64,000 nucleotides of DNA, taken from the NCBI GenBank assembly GCA_027257055.1, contig JAPVLO010001001.1, positions 248,001 through 312,000 on the forward strand. The letters are read 5' to 3'. The position numbers and the translations under genes were made by a program. The notes beneath the pieces are model-generated. The model was not told where the DNA came from. It saw only the letters and a list, made by a program, of their open reading frames with translations, and searched no databases. Below are positions 11,770-24,624 of the stretch, piece after piece (position 1 is the stretch's first letter; every line of letters begins with the position of its first letter). The DNA is from Cephalopachus bancanus. Lineage: Eukaryota > Chordata > Mammalia > Primates > Tarsiidae.

Positions 11770-12995
11770 CAACAATTAGAGGTGGGTCATATAAAGCCTT
11801 CTACTATGCTCTCTGAATGGCAACCACTAGCCCTTGAAACAGTCCTATTTTTGCCATTGAGAAAAAATCTGGCAAATGGAGACTTCTACAGCATTTGAGA
11901 GTTTTTAACACTAATATGAAAGCCATGGGTGTGTTGCTGCGTGGATTGCTTTCCCCAGTTGCTATACCTGTTAACGTTAATATTATAGTCATTGATTTAC
12001 AAGATTTTTTCTTTACTATACTTTTGAGCCCAGAGGATTGTAAACAATTTTTCTTTAGTTTATCCTCTGAGAATTTAAAGCAACCATTTGAAAGATTTCA
12101 ATGAAAATTCCTTCCACAAGGAATGAAAATAGCCCTACCTTGTGCCAGAAATATGTAGATGTTACTTTACAATGTATTAGAAGCCAATATCATAATCTCT
12201 ATTTAATCCATTATGTGGATGACATTTTGCTGGCTCACAGAAATTGTGCCTTTTTACATGAATTTCTTAATGAAACTGTGACTGCTCTCACTGATTGTGG
12301 TTTAAAAATTTTTCCTGATAAATTTCAAACCAATCCTCCTTTCACATATCTTGACCATATTTAAACACACAAAAGGTAAGTCACTAACACTTACAATTAT
12401 GAAAAGACCACTTGGTGATAATTAATGATTTCCAAAAATTTGGGGGAGATATTAATCGGATTAAATCTTATTCACGTATCACCACGGTAGGCGTAAATCA
12501 TTTGTTCAATATTTTACAGGGGGATTTTTCTGCCAACTCTGAGAGAATTCTCACATCAGAGAACTAGGAAGTCTTGTCCCTTGTGGAAAAGGATGTTGAG
12601 TCTCAAACAGTTAAAAGAGTAGATTCCAACCTTCCTAAGGACTCAATTATTCTGGCCACTCTCCACAATCCCACAGGATGTGTTTGGCAAGAAGGACCAG
12701 TTTCATGGCTCCATCTGTCAGTATCTTCTAAAATAATATTAGATTCTTATCCCTAGTTAATAGGTTGATTAATAACTAAAGGGAGACAAAGAAGTGTTGA
12801 ATTGTTTGGACTTGATCTTCGTATTATTGTTCTTCCTTATGAGAGATTTCAATTTCAAACTTTGTTTTAAACTAGTTACCATTGACAATTTGCATGGACT
12901 GATTATGCAAAACCTGCTTTATTTTATCCTCAAACCAAACATGGCATTAATAATAATTTTTTTCCTATGAAAGACACTCTTACTCACCTCCCATT
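11770..12995 (+). pseudogene. pol: U2 pol: reverse transcriptase remnant
   Basis: Fingers and first palm segment are in the frame open at 11895-12104. The frame then changes and is open at 12101-12364 with [11 protein letters not shown] and an active-site box YVDD at 12212-12223 (Met to Val, a variant also found in functional RTs). Thumb and connection segments are broken; the last open stretch (12574-12756) holds the PTGCVWQ and WLHLSV connection landmarks. There is no RNase H. Confidence 0.88.
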
Positions 12996-13014
12996 TGCTT
13001 TTATGATAATTCAG

Positions 13015-14310
13015 GCTTTAATAATAATAAAGCTTCGGGTAGGTCTTCTCTGAAGATTTTAACCATTAATAGTCCATCTAAGAGCAAACATAGAAAATAT
13101 TGGTGGATTTAAATGCTGATGTCTGTAGGAGTTCATCCCAACTTATCCACAAGAACTCCACCACCAATTAGTATTGCTTCTGATCTCATAATAACAGTGA
13201 GAAAGACTGGTTGCTCATAAAGCAAGAAACTGGGTATTCAAATGGAGAGAGTGCATTTATGGATCTAAAGTAAACTATTGAAAAACTATAACAGCTACTA
13301 TTGGAAATAAACCAATTGTTTAACCTTACTTATTTAGACCCCTTGCTGTCCTGAACCCCACTGTTTTAGCACGACTACTTGGAGGATTTCATACTAAAAA
13401 ATAAGAGCTTGTTTACAATCTCTGTAGGTTTTTCTTGTATGGAATGAATATGACATTTTAAAAATTAATCACCGCAATGATATGTATTCTATACCCTGTC
13501 AAAATTGTATTCTCACAAATTGCTTAACTGATGCTTATTATAAAGATTTCTCATTCTCAAAATAACACTTACTTGGTAGTCCCATTGCAGCTGACATCTC
13601 ACTGGAATGATAAATATGGTTTACAAAGATTGTATGAGATTCACTGTATTTTGGAGGATAGGCACAAATGAATTCTAGATACTTGTGTCTTTGGAACTTC
13701 AGCCCTAATAGCTATGGATATTTCGGTAACAGTGCACTTGTTGCTCTTGCTCAGGAAGTTTATAGGTCTACTTTTGCAAATTAGTTAATTAAGAATGTTT
13801 TTATACCTTAGTTATCCAAGAGATTATTGATTAGAAGCTGGAGAGCAGAGTTACTGCCTTGCAAGTAGCATTTCTAACTGTTGGAAAAACTGGTGATCTA
13901 AAAAATTAGGTTGACTCTACAATGTCATTCTGAGTTTAATTGTCTTTTCCTCACTCCTTTAAAGGTAAATAAATCTGTCTACACATTGGACAAGATTAAA
14001 AATCATATTCTTGTATTTTGGAATATTCGTACTTGAATACACACCTTACAAAATTTCACCAAGAAATTCTAGAAATTATCATTGATAAAAAGCAATTCTG
14101 GTCTACTGAATTGGCCTGTTCCATGTTTAATAATATTTCTTCATTCATAAATTAAAAATCATTGATGTCTATATTTGTCGATGTCGGAATTTGTGGAGCA
14201 GTTATACTTTTGTTGCTTTGTCTACTTCCTATCATCTTCAGTGTTAAAAAAGAACATGTTTCAGCTCCACACGGAGTTCCAGCGTTTTGTGCTTAAAAAT
14301 AAAAAAACGG
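13015..14310 (+). pseudogene. env: U2 env remnant (SU and TM)
   Basis: This env has no large insertion and shows the basic length of the region. SU begins near 13090 and carries a small deletion near 13283, where other units have ATTCCATACC. The cysteine cluster is near 13495-13520, the fusion-peptide-like segment near 13700-13750, the TM ectodomain at 13910-14130, and the membrane anchor near 14165-14235. All frames are interrupted. A purine tract ends at 14314. Confidence 0.82.
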
Positions 14311-14314
14311 GGGA

Positions 14315-15283
14315 TGATGGCAGCTGGCCACGGAGACCCACTGTTCATTAGGGACAGGGAGGACCATGGAACCCAAAACCACTAGGATTCATTTGCGAGC
14401 TGTTGACTCCATTCCCTCCCCCTTTTTCTACTTGGCCCAAACAATCAGGAAAATCTCTTGCTGGCTCTAACAGAGGACTTTGAAAGCAGAATGAACACAG
14501 CTGACTTCGGTGTCCTTGTTCCCATATTCCACGGTTATTTTTTGTGGTTGTTTTTAAACAATTTAAGCTTAAATTTGAGTCACATTAGGAGACAGTGCAT
14601 GTCACGGTTTCTCTGAATCTGATTTTAGAAATATATAGATATAGGTCCTAGAAAATAGTTTATATTGATTAAGAAAATTTAAGTAACCATTTTCTTTTCG
14701 AAGTATGGTTAGTGCAGTGTTATTTAGGGAGGCTAGTGAGTTTTGAAGTAGGCCAGCTCGTGCTAGAAGAGTGTAACCATAGCAGCAATTATTTCATTAA
14801 AAACTACTTTAATTAGTACAGATATTAGAAGTTAGTAACTCACCATGGTTGTTTCTAGTTTAGACATTGAATGAAGTTAATTCAAGGTGATAGAGTTGTA
14901 ATACAATTAAGGGCATATAAGAAACTGGTTTGGGTAATATTAAAGTAGCATAAGATACAACATGACAATTTGTGGTTGCTCCTCCTCATGTTCTTCCTTA
15001 TAATATTCTGTATGTATTATTAAACATTTGCTTGAGACTCGGGGTTGTCCTCTGTTCACCTGGACCTGTTCCTGTGAAAGTGCATGCTACCTTTTGTTCC
15101 CATGATGATAATTTTGCAGACTTTTGTGATAAGACCCTGGGATTACGTCCACTAAAAGGCTTCTGCTTACCAAGCAGGAGTCCAGTCCCCTTTGCTCCCA
15201 CCAGTGTCTTATTTTTTTTGCAAATCGCCAATGCTGTCACACCTGAAAGGGACCCCAAATGCTTACAGGGCAGGATGCCCACA
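14315..15283 (+). mobile_element. LTR 3
   Basis: Full-length 969-bp LTR starting TGATGGCAGC (one change from TGTTGG) and ending CCCACA. The PBS (TAGAGCCTAAACCTGGGG) starts at 15286 after AC. The splice donor is lost: the GTAAGC found in other units reads AATAATC here. Confidence 0.92.
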
Positions 15284-15439
15284 ACTAGAGCCTAAACCTG
15301 GGGACCTGGAAAAATAATCTTTTTCTAGTTTCAGGAGGGCTAGGAACTTATCCAAGGGTCCTCCAGACCATTCTGTAGAGATAGCCAGAAAGAAGATGCA
15401 TAAGAATTATTTTTTGTAAAGCCTGATCATGACACAACC

Positions 15440-16690
15440 ATGGGCCAGAGGAAATATAAGGAACAACAAATATTCATCAGTATAGTAAAGAATACGTTTT
15501 CTAAACGTGGTAACAAGGTTTCTTTTAATAATATAGCCCTGTTTTTCATTTTGTGCAGAAAAAATATTGTTTCCTGAGGATGATATGGTAGATTTGGGTT
15601 ACTGGGCCAAAGTTGGGGAAAAACTAAAATTGAGTTATATAGAGCATAGTCTTGAGAAAGTGCCATCTGATGTTTGCCTTGTGGAAATTAATAAATATGC
15701 TTTAAATCCACAGCAGGATTATGATAAATTTCCTTCCTAAAAGTTCATTAATAATGATGATGAGCTGGGCTTGGTGGCTCAGCCTGTAATCCCGTGCCTT
15801 TGGGAGGTTGAAGTGAGTGAATTGCCTGAACCCACAGGTTCGAGATCAACCTGAGCAGCAAGAACTCATCTCTACAATAAATCAAAAAAATCAGCTGGGC
15901 GTGGTAGCGCATGCCTGTAATTCTGGCTACTTGGAAGGCTGAGGCGGAAGGATTGCCGGAGCCTAGCAGGTCGAGGCTGTGGTGGCTGGGAGTGGCCACT
16001 GCACGCCAGTCTGGGTGACCGAGTGAGACTCTAACTCAAAAAAAAGAAAAAATATATTGATGATGAGGAAACATTTTGCCATTGCTTTGGCACCCCCTTT
16101 ACATGATGATGAGTTATCATCACAATATAAGGCTGAATTGGTGGATGCAGTCATAAAATATCATGAGCAGAAATGTCCTAGTAATGTTACTGCACTCTTT
16201 CTAAGGTTTTCCTTTAATGGTTGGGAATACTACAATAAAGCCTGGACCCAGTTACACTTTTCCTTTTCCTAAAGAGTTCAGGGAGCTAGATCTGTAATTA
16301 GCACAATATATAAATAATATATGTAATATAAGTAAAATAAGGAATATAAGGAATGTAAATAATATATATAAACTATATATAAATAATTCAAACTCAAGAA
16401 TATAAGTAATATGCAAAAGTATATCTCATTACACTCTTGCTTGAATTGTGTGGTAATTCGGACATTTTATTACAATTTGCCTGGCTAAGCAATGTATGGC
16501 TATTTTACAAGGTACACCATTACCACCTATAGGGGCTACTCGACCAAAAATACTGTGTCCTAAAAGTCAAAAAGGCTGTCATGTGATAAAGAGTGTCAGT
16601 CTAAACTTTACAATAATGACACTCCCTCAATTCAGCAAGTCATTACGGTTCACGGAAAGAGCAAGAGGGGCTGGCCCTGGCTCCCGATAA
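15440..16690 (+). pseudogene. gag: U3 gag remnant, split by an Alu
   Basis: The ATG at 15440 starts an MA frame of about 45 codons (MGQRKYKEQQIFI) that ends at the shared lesion. The mid-MA acidic segment is near 15575-15700, then the Alu at 15764-16052 interrupts. The MA C-terminus is open within 16057-16272. AT-rich sequence fills 16282-16425. NC is open at 16496-16690; the second knuckle reads CPKSQKGCH, so a zinc-binding Cys has become Ser. Capsid is absent. Confidence 0.85.
15764..16052 (+). mobile_element. Alu-type SINE (copy 3)
   Basis: Dimeric Alu starting GCTGGGCTTGGTGGCTCAG and ending in an A-rich tail. TSD TAATGATGATGA (15752-15763) matches TATTGATGATGA (16055-16066) with one mismatch. 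It inserted in the GAT-rich part of U3 MA. Confidence 0.94.
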
Positions 16691-16699
16691 CTATAGGGG

Positions 16700-17690
16700 C
16701 AACCTCCACAATGAACACGTTCTTTCCTTTAATCCATCACAGAACTCATCTCAGCCACCCCAGTTAGCACATGACTCGACCTCTGTTCCTCACGTGCAAT
16801 AATGTTAACCACGGAGGTCCTGGTAACCCCAATGCTTATAGGAGTAAAGGACCCTCTCCCAGAAAATAGAGTGGGAGTAATACTAGGCAGAAGCTACTTG
16901 TTTTAGCCGGGAATTTCCATTATTCCTGGAGTGGTTTTTCTGGATTACACAGGGGGAATCCAGGTGCTTGTCACTCCCTGTCATACAACTGTACATTTTT
17001 ACAAAGGTCAGAGAATAGCCCAGTTGCAGCTCTAGCCTTATCACAAAGCACGTAAAACTTTACATAAACTGCCTAGTGGTGTCTCTGGATTTTGCTCTAG
17101 TGATGTTGCCTTTTGTGTTCCAGAGATTACTAATTCTAGACCTTCAAAACCTTATATATTCATGGAGTTAACATTAAAATCTTATTGGATACAGGAGCCA
17201 ATGTATCTTGCATTGCTGGGAAAGATTGGCCTGCTTCATGATCTACTCAAATAGCATCATCAGGACTCATAGGGATTGGTCAAGCACCCTCAGTAGTCAA
17301 AGGCCATAAAATTTTTAATTGGACAGACCATGAGACGTTAGGAAACTTTGGCCCAGATATCATTCAATCTATCCCCTTTACATTATGGAGAAGACACATT
17401 CTTGCTCAAATGGGCATGATTTCATATAGCCCTATTACCAAAATTCAACTCAAATTCTACAAATGAACTATGATTCCTTTAAGGTACTTGGCCAAAATGT
17501 ACAGGGAGTATGGGAACCTGTCAAATTTAATGAAAAGTCAAACCGAGCTGGTGTGGCCTATTCAAATTCATCCAAGGGGCCATTGTTCCCTAGACAGCTG
17601 ACCCTATTGCCTGGTAAGCTGATGAACCAGTTTATGTGGAACAATGGCCAATGCATTCAAAAAAGGTTAATTCAGACAAAAAATCTAGTG
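16700..17690 (+). pseudogene. pro: U3 pro: dUTPase-protease remnant
   Basis: dUTPase motif 1 is near 16770-16800 and motif 3 (DYTGGIQVLV) near 16940-16970. The unit carries the TTTTACAAAG variant at about 16997, shared with U6, U9 and U10. The protease box is DTGANVSCIAG at about 17188-17220: catalytic Asp kept, second Asp changed to Asn. The G-patch is degraded within the frame open at 17463-17693 (YDSFKVLGQNVQG). Confidence 0.86.
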
Positions 17691-17709
17691 TAACAACAAT
17701 TAGAAGTGG

Positions 17710-18925
17710 GTCATATAAAGCCTTCTACTATCACCTCTTAATGGTATCCACCAAATCTTGAAACACTCCTATTTTTGCCATTAAGAAAAAATCTGGTAAA
17801 TGGACACGTTTACAGGATTTGAGAACTTTAAACTCTACTATGGAAGCCATGGGAGCTTTGCAGCCTGGATTGCGATCCCCAGTAGCTATACCTGTTAACT
17901 TTAAAATTATAGTCATTGATTTAGAGGATTTTTTGTTTACCATACTTTTAAGCCCAGAGGGTTGTAAACAATTTTCCTTTAGTTTACCCTCCGAGAATTT
18001 AAAGCAACCATTTTAAAGATTTCAATGGAAAGTCCTGCCACAGGAATGAAAAGAGCCCGACCTTGTACTAGAAATATGTGGACGCTTCTTTACAATGTAT
18101 TGGAAGCCAATATCCTAATCTCTACTTAATTCATTATATGAATGACATTTTGCTGGATCACAGAATTTGTGCCTTTTAACATCAATTTGTTAATGAAACT
18201 GTGACTGCTCTCACTGATTGCCATTTAAAAATTCCTCCTGAAAAATTTCAAATCAAACTTCCTTTCACATATCTTGACCATGTGTTAAACACTTCAAAGG
18301 TAAGTCACCAATCTTAAAAATTACGAAAAGATCACTTGGTGCTATTTAATGATTTCCAAAAATTGTTGGGAGATATTAATCTGATTAAATCTTATTTACA
18401 TATGACCACGGTAGACGTAAATCCTTTGTTCAATATTTTCAGGGGGATTATTCTACCATTTCTGAGAGAATTCTCACATCAGAGACCAATGAAGTCAGTG
18501 TCCCTTGTGGAAAAGGCTATTGAATCTCAAAAAGTTAAAAAAGTAGATTCCCACCTATCTTAGCACATAAATTTTCTGGCCTCTCTCCACAAATACAGAG
18601 GTTGTCTGAGGCAAGAAGAAACAATGAAATGGCTCCATCTGTCAGTAATCTCAAAATAATATTGGATTCCTATCCCTAGATTGTAAGTTGATTAACAACT
18701 GAAGGGAGACAAAGAAGTGTGGAATAGTTTGTACATGATCCTTGGAATATTGTTATTCCTTATGAGAGACTTCAATTTCAAACTTTTAAAAAAACTAGTC
18801 ATGATTGACAGTTTGCTTGAATTGATTATAGAAAACCTGCTTTATTTTATGCTCAAACCAAATATCTGATTAATAATAAATTTTTCCTATGAAAGATATT
18901 CTTACCTTGCATTTGCATTTAGGAT
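17710..18925 (+). pseudogene. pol: U3 pol: reverse transcriptase remnant, catalytic Asp lost
   Basis: The fingers and first palm segment are open at 17819-18016. The active-site box reads YMND at 18135-18146, so one of the two catalytic aspartates is Asn. The connection segment is open at 18336-18563 (NDFQKLLGDIN, VDVNPLFNI). There is no RNase H or integrase. Confidence 0.88.
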
Positions 18926-18954
18926 AATTCAGAATTTAATAATTATAAAGTTTC

Positions 18955-21555
18955 CTGCTTAATGTTTTCTCTCATTTGATTAACCACTAACAGTCCAATT
19001 CGGACTGTTACATAGAATTTTCTAAACATAGAAAATGTTGGTGGATTGAAATGCTGCTGCCTTTAGGAGTTGATCCATCAGCTACAAGAACCGCATCACC
19101 AGTTAGTACAGAAATCTGGTCTCCTAATAACAACGAAAAATCCTGGTTGCTCATCCAGGAAGACACTGGGTATCCAAAGTGGTGAGAGTGCATTTATGCA
19201 TCTAAAGTAATGTATTCCATATTTGTTGAAAAACTATAAAGACTACTATTGGGAATAAACAAAATGTTTAACCTTACTTATGGAGGGAACTTGCTGCCCT
19301 GAAGCTGATGGTTTTAGCCCAACAATTTAGGGTATTTCATACCTATAAAAGAAGAGCTTGTTTACAATCTCCATATGTTTTTCTTGTATGGAATGAATAT
19401 TACATTGTAAAAATAAATCATGGCAATGATATGTGTTCTATACCCTGTCAAAATTGTATCCTCACAAATTGTTTAAATGATGCTTATTAAAAGATTTTCT
19501 GACTCTTAAACAAACCCCATAGTTGGTAGTCCCAGTGCAGCTTTCATCTCACTGGAATGAAAAATATGATTTTCAAAGATTGTATGAGATTAACTCTGTT
19601 TTGGAAAATAGCCATAAAAGATTTCTAGTTACTAGTGTCATCAGAACTACAGCTTTATAGCTATGGCTATTTCTGTAACAGTTGCATCTGTGGATCGAGC
19701 TCAGGAAGTTTACACATCTACTTTTGCTAATTAGTTAATTAAGAATGATTTTATACCTTAGCTACCCAAGAGATTATTGATTAGAAGCTGGAGAGAAGAG
19801 TTAATGTCTTGTAAGTAGCATTTCTAACTGTAGGACAAGAACTTGTTATCTTAAAAATTAGTTTGGTTCTTCGATGTTACTCTGAGTTTAAATGTCTGTG
19901 TCACTCATTTAAAGGTAATTAAATCTGTTCACACAAGGGAAATACTTAAAAATCATATTCTTGTAGGTTTAAATCAATCAGACACCAGTATAGACCTGTT
20001 GGGAGCCAACACCTATAGCTACATGGCTGAGGCCTGTAAAGGCCCATCTGGAAGATTGCCTCTGACATAGGATATCAGTTATACCTATAATATTGGCCTG
20101 TGATTAGTGACCAGTGTGCATACATGGCAGTAAAACTTATTTCTTTCTAGATATTTTCAAACTTCTATTTTCTGGTAGACTGGTGAGTCAGCTCTTGTTC
20201 CCAAAAGCAGTTTCCCCTAGAGCTAGGATTAGAAACTGAATTACCATAATAGTTTTATTGCCCTGCCCCTAGCCAGGCAGAATGATTGCTTTTGTTTCGT
20301 TACAGGCTACGCATTTCCTTGCTTTTGTTTTGTTAAATACCGAAACTGTTTGCTTCAGCCGAAACTGTTTGCTTCAGCCCAAAGCCATTAACATGGCGGC
20401 CATGCATTTCCTTACTCAAGAGTCTGACAGCTACTATTTGATTTCTAGAGTAGACTTGTTAGGATAAAAAATATACATATACACTTATAGTTACATTTTA
20501 GAGTATATTTGAGCAAATTTATGCTTGCTGTTTTGTTTCTTTTGGCTACATTATTCAAATATAATAGTTACTATATGATTTATAAAATAATTAATGATAA
20601 GGTATTAGCTTAATAGGATATAGCATAGTATTAAAGGTCAATCATTAGAAAAATTAAAGTTTAGACAGAGGAAATTCATTTAAGTCACGGTAAGTTTTTA
20701 TAATTTAAGAATAAGTTTTAATCGCTATAGAATTACAGGACACTACGTTGAACCATAATAGATAAATAGAATAACGGCGTCATTTAAGTAAACTTATAGA
20801 TTATAGTATAGTGTTAAGTTGATAATATTAATCGTTGAGAATATTGGGAGTCAGTGAACTTGGATATGTTTTTTGTATCAGGGTTTGAAACAAAGAGTAT
20901 AGTGTGAATGATTTATTGAACATTGTGGAGAACACTTTGAACAATCTGTATTGAAATTGTACACCTGTGAATTTATGTAAGTTTTGTGAAGCACGTCATG
21001 CATCATGGAATTGTAATTGTTTGTTTGGAACTTGCAAGCCTCGTGATGGTCTCGTGATGGTCTTGCGATGCGTAATTTGCATAAAGTTTGTACGCCCCCA
21101 ACAAGTGATTATCACACTAATGGAGGGTATAGAAAAAGGTATATAAGTTGGAAGGAGTCCAAATAAAATTTGGCTTCAGTCCTGATCAGACTGTTCCCAG
21201 AACTTCCTCTGAACTTCCTTTCTTTTCTCTCCATCTTGATTCACCGTTGCGGTCCTAACCCACCCTAGGTCAGGGCAGGCACCCCGACATAGACCTTATG
21301 ATATTTCACCAAGAAATCCTAGAACTTGTGGCTGCTGAAAAGCAATTCCAGTCAACTAAATGGCCCTTTATATATTTCATAATATTTATTCATTCATTAA
21401 TAAAAAATTATTGATGTCTATATTCATCAATATGAGAATTTGTGGAGCAGTTATATTTTGTTGCTTTGTCTACATCCTATCATCTTCAGAGTGCTAAAAA
21501 AGAGCATATCTCAACTCCACACGGAGTTCCAGGGCTTTGTGCTTAAAAATAAAAA
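18955..21555 (+). pseudogene. env: U3 env remnant, split by a solo LTR
   Basis: The SU segment lies at about 19030-19240, the cysteine cluster at about 19445-19475 inside the frame open at 19308-19490, and the fusion-peptide-like stretch near 19650-19700. The TM ectodomain is cut by the solo LTR at 19997-21289 and resumes at 21290. The membrane anchor is near 21405-21480. The purine tract AAAAAACGGGGAGA ends at 21564, directly before LTR 4. Confidence 0.84.
19997..21289 (+). mobile_element. Solo LTR of a different class II ERV
   Basis: A 1293-bp element starts TGTTGGGAGCC and ends CCCCGACA; the ends form an imperfect inverted repeat (TGTTGGG / TGTCGGG). It is flanked by a perfect 6-bp TSD, TAGACC, at 19991-19996 and 21290-21295; six bases is typical of class II ERVs. 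A TATA box (TATATAA) is at 21140-21146 and AATAAA at 21162-21167, placing the poly(A) signal close to or upstream of the start site, as in retroviruses with a short R. A 19-bp tandem duplication (20341-20359, 20360-20378) lies in U3. It shows no similarity to the array LTR beyond the terminal bases. Its start resembles LTRs of IAP/type-D-like elements, by recollection only. Confidence 0.9.
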
Positions 21556-21564
21556 ACGGGGAGA

Positions 21565-22533
21565 TGTTGGCAGCTGGCCACGGAGGACCACTGAGTGTTA
21601 GGGATCAAGGAGGACTATGGACCTCGAAAGCACTAGGATGCATTTGGGATCTGTTGACTCCAACCCTCCCCGTTTTTCCACTTGGCACAAACAACCAGGA
21701 AAACCTCTTACTGGCTCTAACAGAGGACTCTGAAAGCAGAATGAACACAACTGACTTCGAAGTCTTTGTTCCCATATTCTATGGTTATTTTTTGATGTTG
21801 TTTTTTAAGGACTTTAAGCTTAAATTTGAGACACAGTAGGAGACAGGGCATGTCACTGTTTCTCCCGATTTGATTTTAGAAGTGTATAGATGTAGGTCCC
21901 AAAAAATAGTTTAGATACATTAAGAAAATTAAAGTAACCATTTTCTTTTAAAATACAGTTAGTGCAGTTTGATTCAGGGAGGTCAGTGTGGTTTGCATTA
22001 TGCCAGCTGTTTCTAGGAGAATGTAACCATGGCAGCAATTGATTTACTACATACTAGTTTCAATTAGTTCAGATATTAGAAGTTAATAATTCACCATGGT
22101 GGTTCCTAGTTTAGACATTGAGTGCAGTTAATTCAATGTGGTGTAATTTTAATGCAATTAAGGGCACAAAGAAACTGGTTTGTGGAACATTAAGATAGCA
22201 TAAGATACAAAAAGGCAATTTGTGGTTGTTCCTCTTCATGTTCTTCCCTATAGTCTTCTTTATGTATGATAAAACATTTGCTTGAGAGTGGGGAATGTCC
22301 TTTGTTCACCTGGATTTGCTCATGTGAAAGGCACATGCTACTATTTTTTTCCCGTGATAACTTTGAAGAGTTTTGGGATAAAAACCCTGGGATTACCCCA
22401 ATTCAAAGACTTCTGCTTACTAAGCAGCAGGCCAGTCCCTTTCTCTCTTTACAGTGTCTTCTTTCTTTTGTAAATTGCCAATGATGTCACAAATGAAAGG
22501 GACCTCAGAACCTGGCAGTGCAGGACCCCCGCA
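21565..22533 (+). mobile_element. LTR 4
   Basis: Full-length 969-bp LTR, TGTTGGCAGC to CCCCCGCA. The PBS starts at 22536 (TAGTGCCTAAAACTGTG). The leader donor is degraded (GGGAGGGTTAGAT), with GTAAGC lost. Confidence 0.92.
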
Positions 22534-22690
22534 ACTAGTGCCTAAAACTGTGCCCCTGGGAGGGTTAGATTTTTCTAGTGTCAGCAGGGCAAGGAGCTTA
22601 TCCAAGGGTGCTGAGGACCCTACTGTAGAGACAGCCAGAAAGAAGATGGGAAAGAATTACTTCATCTAAATCCAGACCCATTACAAAATG

Positions 22691-23640
22691 ATGGTCCAGA
22701 GTGAATCAAAGGAACAGCAAATATTCATCAGTATAGTAAAGAATGCATTGTCTACACGTGGAACTAAGATTTCTTCTAATAATTTAGCCCTCTTTTTGCA
22801 TTTTCTGTGCAGAAAAATATTGTTTCCTTAGATTTGGATACCTGTGTCAGAGTTGGGGAAAAACTAAAATTGTATTACACAGAGTATTGTCTTGTGAAAG
22901 TGCAATCTGATGCTTTGCCTCGTGGAAATTAATTAAAGATGCTTTAAACCCACAGACGAATTATGAGAAACTTCCTTCCAAAAAGGCCACTAATGATGAT
23001 GATGAAGAAAGTTTTTGCCACTGCTTTGGCACCCCCTTTACATGATGACAAGTTATCTTCACAAAATAAGGCTGAATTGGTGAATGCAGTCGTAAAATTT
23101 AATGAGCAGAGATATCCGAAAAGTGTTACTGCACCTCTTTCTAAAGTTTTCATTTAAGGATTGAGAATACTAAAATAAAGTCTCACCTAGTTACACTTTT
23201 CCTTTCCTTAAACGGTTCAGAAAGCTACAGCTGTAATAAACACAATACATAAGTAATGTATATGCAATATAAGGAAAAGATGGAATATAAATAATATATT
23301 AGCAATATATAAATATTTCAAGCACAATATATAGGTAATATGCAAAAAAAATCTCATTATACACTTGCTTGAGTTGTGTGGCAATTCAGACATTTTATTA
23401 AAATCTGTCTGGCTAAGCAAGGTATGGCTACTTTACAAGGCACACCATCACCACCTATTGGGGCTACTCAACCAAAAACACTGTGTCCCAAATGTCAAAG
23501 TGTCTGCCATGTGGTGAAGAGTGTTGGTCTAAATTTTAGAGAAATTCTCTAAATTTTAGAGAAATAAACTCCCTTTATTCAGCATCAAGCCATCCTGGTT
23601 CATGGAAAGAGCCAGAGGGGGTGAACCTGGCCCCTAATAA
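22691..23640 (+). pseudogene. gag: U4 gag remnant: MA, AT-rich stretch, NC
   Basis: The MA ATG is at 22691 (MVQSESKEQQIFIS, Gly-2 changed to Val). The MA C-terminus is open at 22963-23157. AT-rich sequence lies at about 23222-23345. NC keeps CPKCQSVCH near 23485-23515. A local tandem duplication of about 20 bp (TCTAAATTTTAGAGAAAT at 23528-23545 and 23548-23565) is private to this unit. Capsid is absent. Confidence 0.85.
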
Positions 23641-23644
23641 CAAT

Positions 23645-24600
23645 AGGGACAGCTACCACCATGAAAATGTTCATTCCTCTAATCCATTGCAGAGCTCATC
23701 TGAGCCACCAAGTTAGCGCAGGACTTAACCTCTGTTCCCCATCTGCAATAATAACCCCGGATGTCCCGGTAACCCAAATCCTAGGAGTAAAGGGCCCTCT
23801 CCCAGAAAAAATAGTGGTAGTAATACTAGGCAGAAGCTCCTTGTCTTAGACAAAAATTTTATTATTCCTGGAGTGGTAGATTTGGATTACACAGGGAGAA
23901 TCCAGGTGGTGGTCACTCCCACTAATAAAACTGTACAGTTTAACAAAGGACAGAGAATAGCTCAGTTGCTGCTCCAACCTTATCTCTAAAAAAGTAAAAT
24001 TTAAATAACCTGCCTAGTGGTGACTCTGGATTTCTCTCTAGTGATGTTGCTTTTTGGGTTTTGGAGATTACTAATTCGTGACATTTAAAACCTTATATAT
24101 TCAAAGTGTTAACATTAAAGACTTATTGGATACAGGAGTCAATGTATCTTGCATTGATGGTAATGATTGGCCTGCTTCATGATCTACTCAAATAGCACCT
24201 TTGGACTCATAGGCATTGGTTGAGCACATTCAGTAGTCAAAAGCTCTATAATTTTTAATTGGACAGACAATGAGACTTTAGAAACCTTTTGCCCATATGT
24301 CATTCCATCTATCCTCATTACATTACGGGGAAATGACATTCTTGTTCAAATGAGCATGCTTTTATATACCCCTAATAAAAGTTTCACCAAAAATGCTACA
24401 AATTGGCTATGATCCCTTTAAGGGACTTGGCAAAAGTGGACAGGGAATGCAGGAACCTGTCCAAGTTAAGGAAAAGACAAATAGAACTGGTATTGCCTAC
24501 TCAAATTTATCCTAGAGGTCATTGTTCCCAAGACTGGTGACCGTGTTACCTGGTAAGCTGATGAACCAGTTTATGTGGAACAAGGGCCCATGCACTAAGA
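23645..24600 (+). pseudogene. pro: U4 pro: dUTPase-protease remnant
   Basis: dUTPase motif 1 is near 23718-23745. The frame at 23661-23849 reaches motif 2 (LGRSSLS) and stops. Motif 3 (DLDYTGRIQVV) is near 23880-23910. The protease box is DTGVNVSCIDG at about 24128-24160: second Asp to Asn, Ala to Val. The G-patch is near 24404-24450. Confidence 0.86.
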
Positions 24601-24624
24601 AAAGGTTAAGGCAACCAAAAAACT

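Noticed and set aside
16280..16430. AT-rich block as a replication origin, matrix-attachment site or independent satellite
   Set aside because: It recurs once per unit between MA and NC and needs no function; nothing in the sequence supports an origin.
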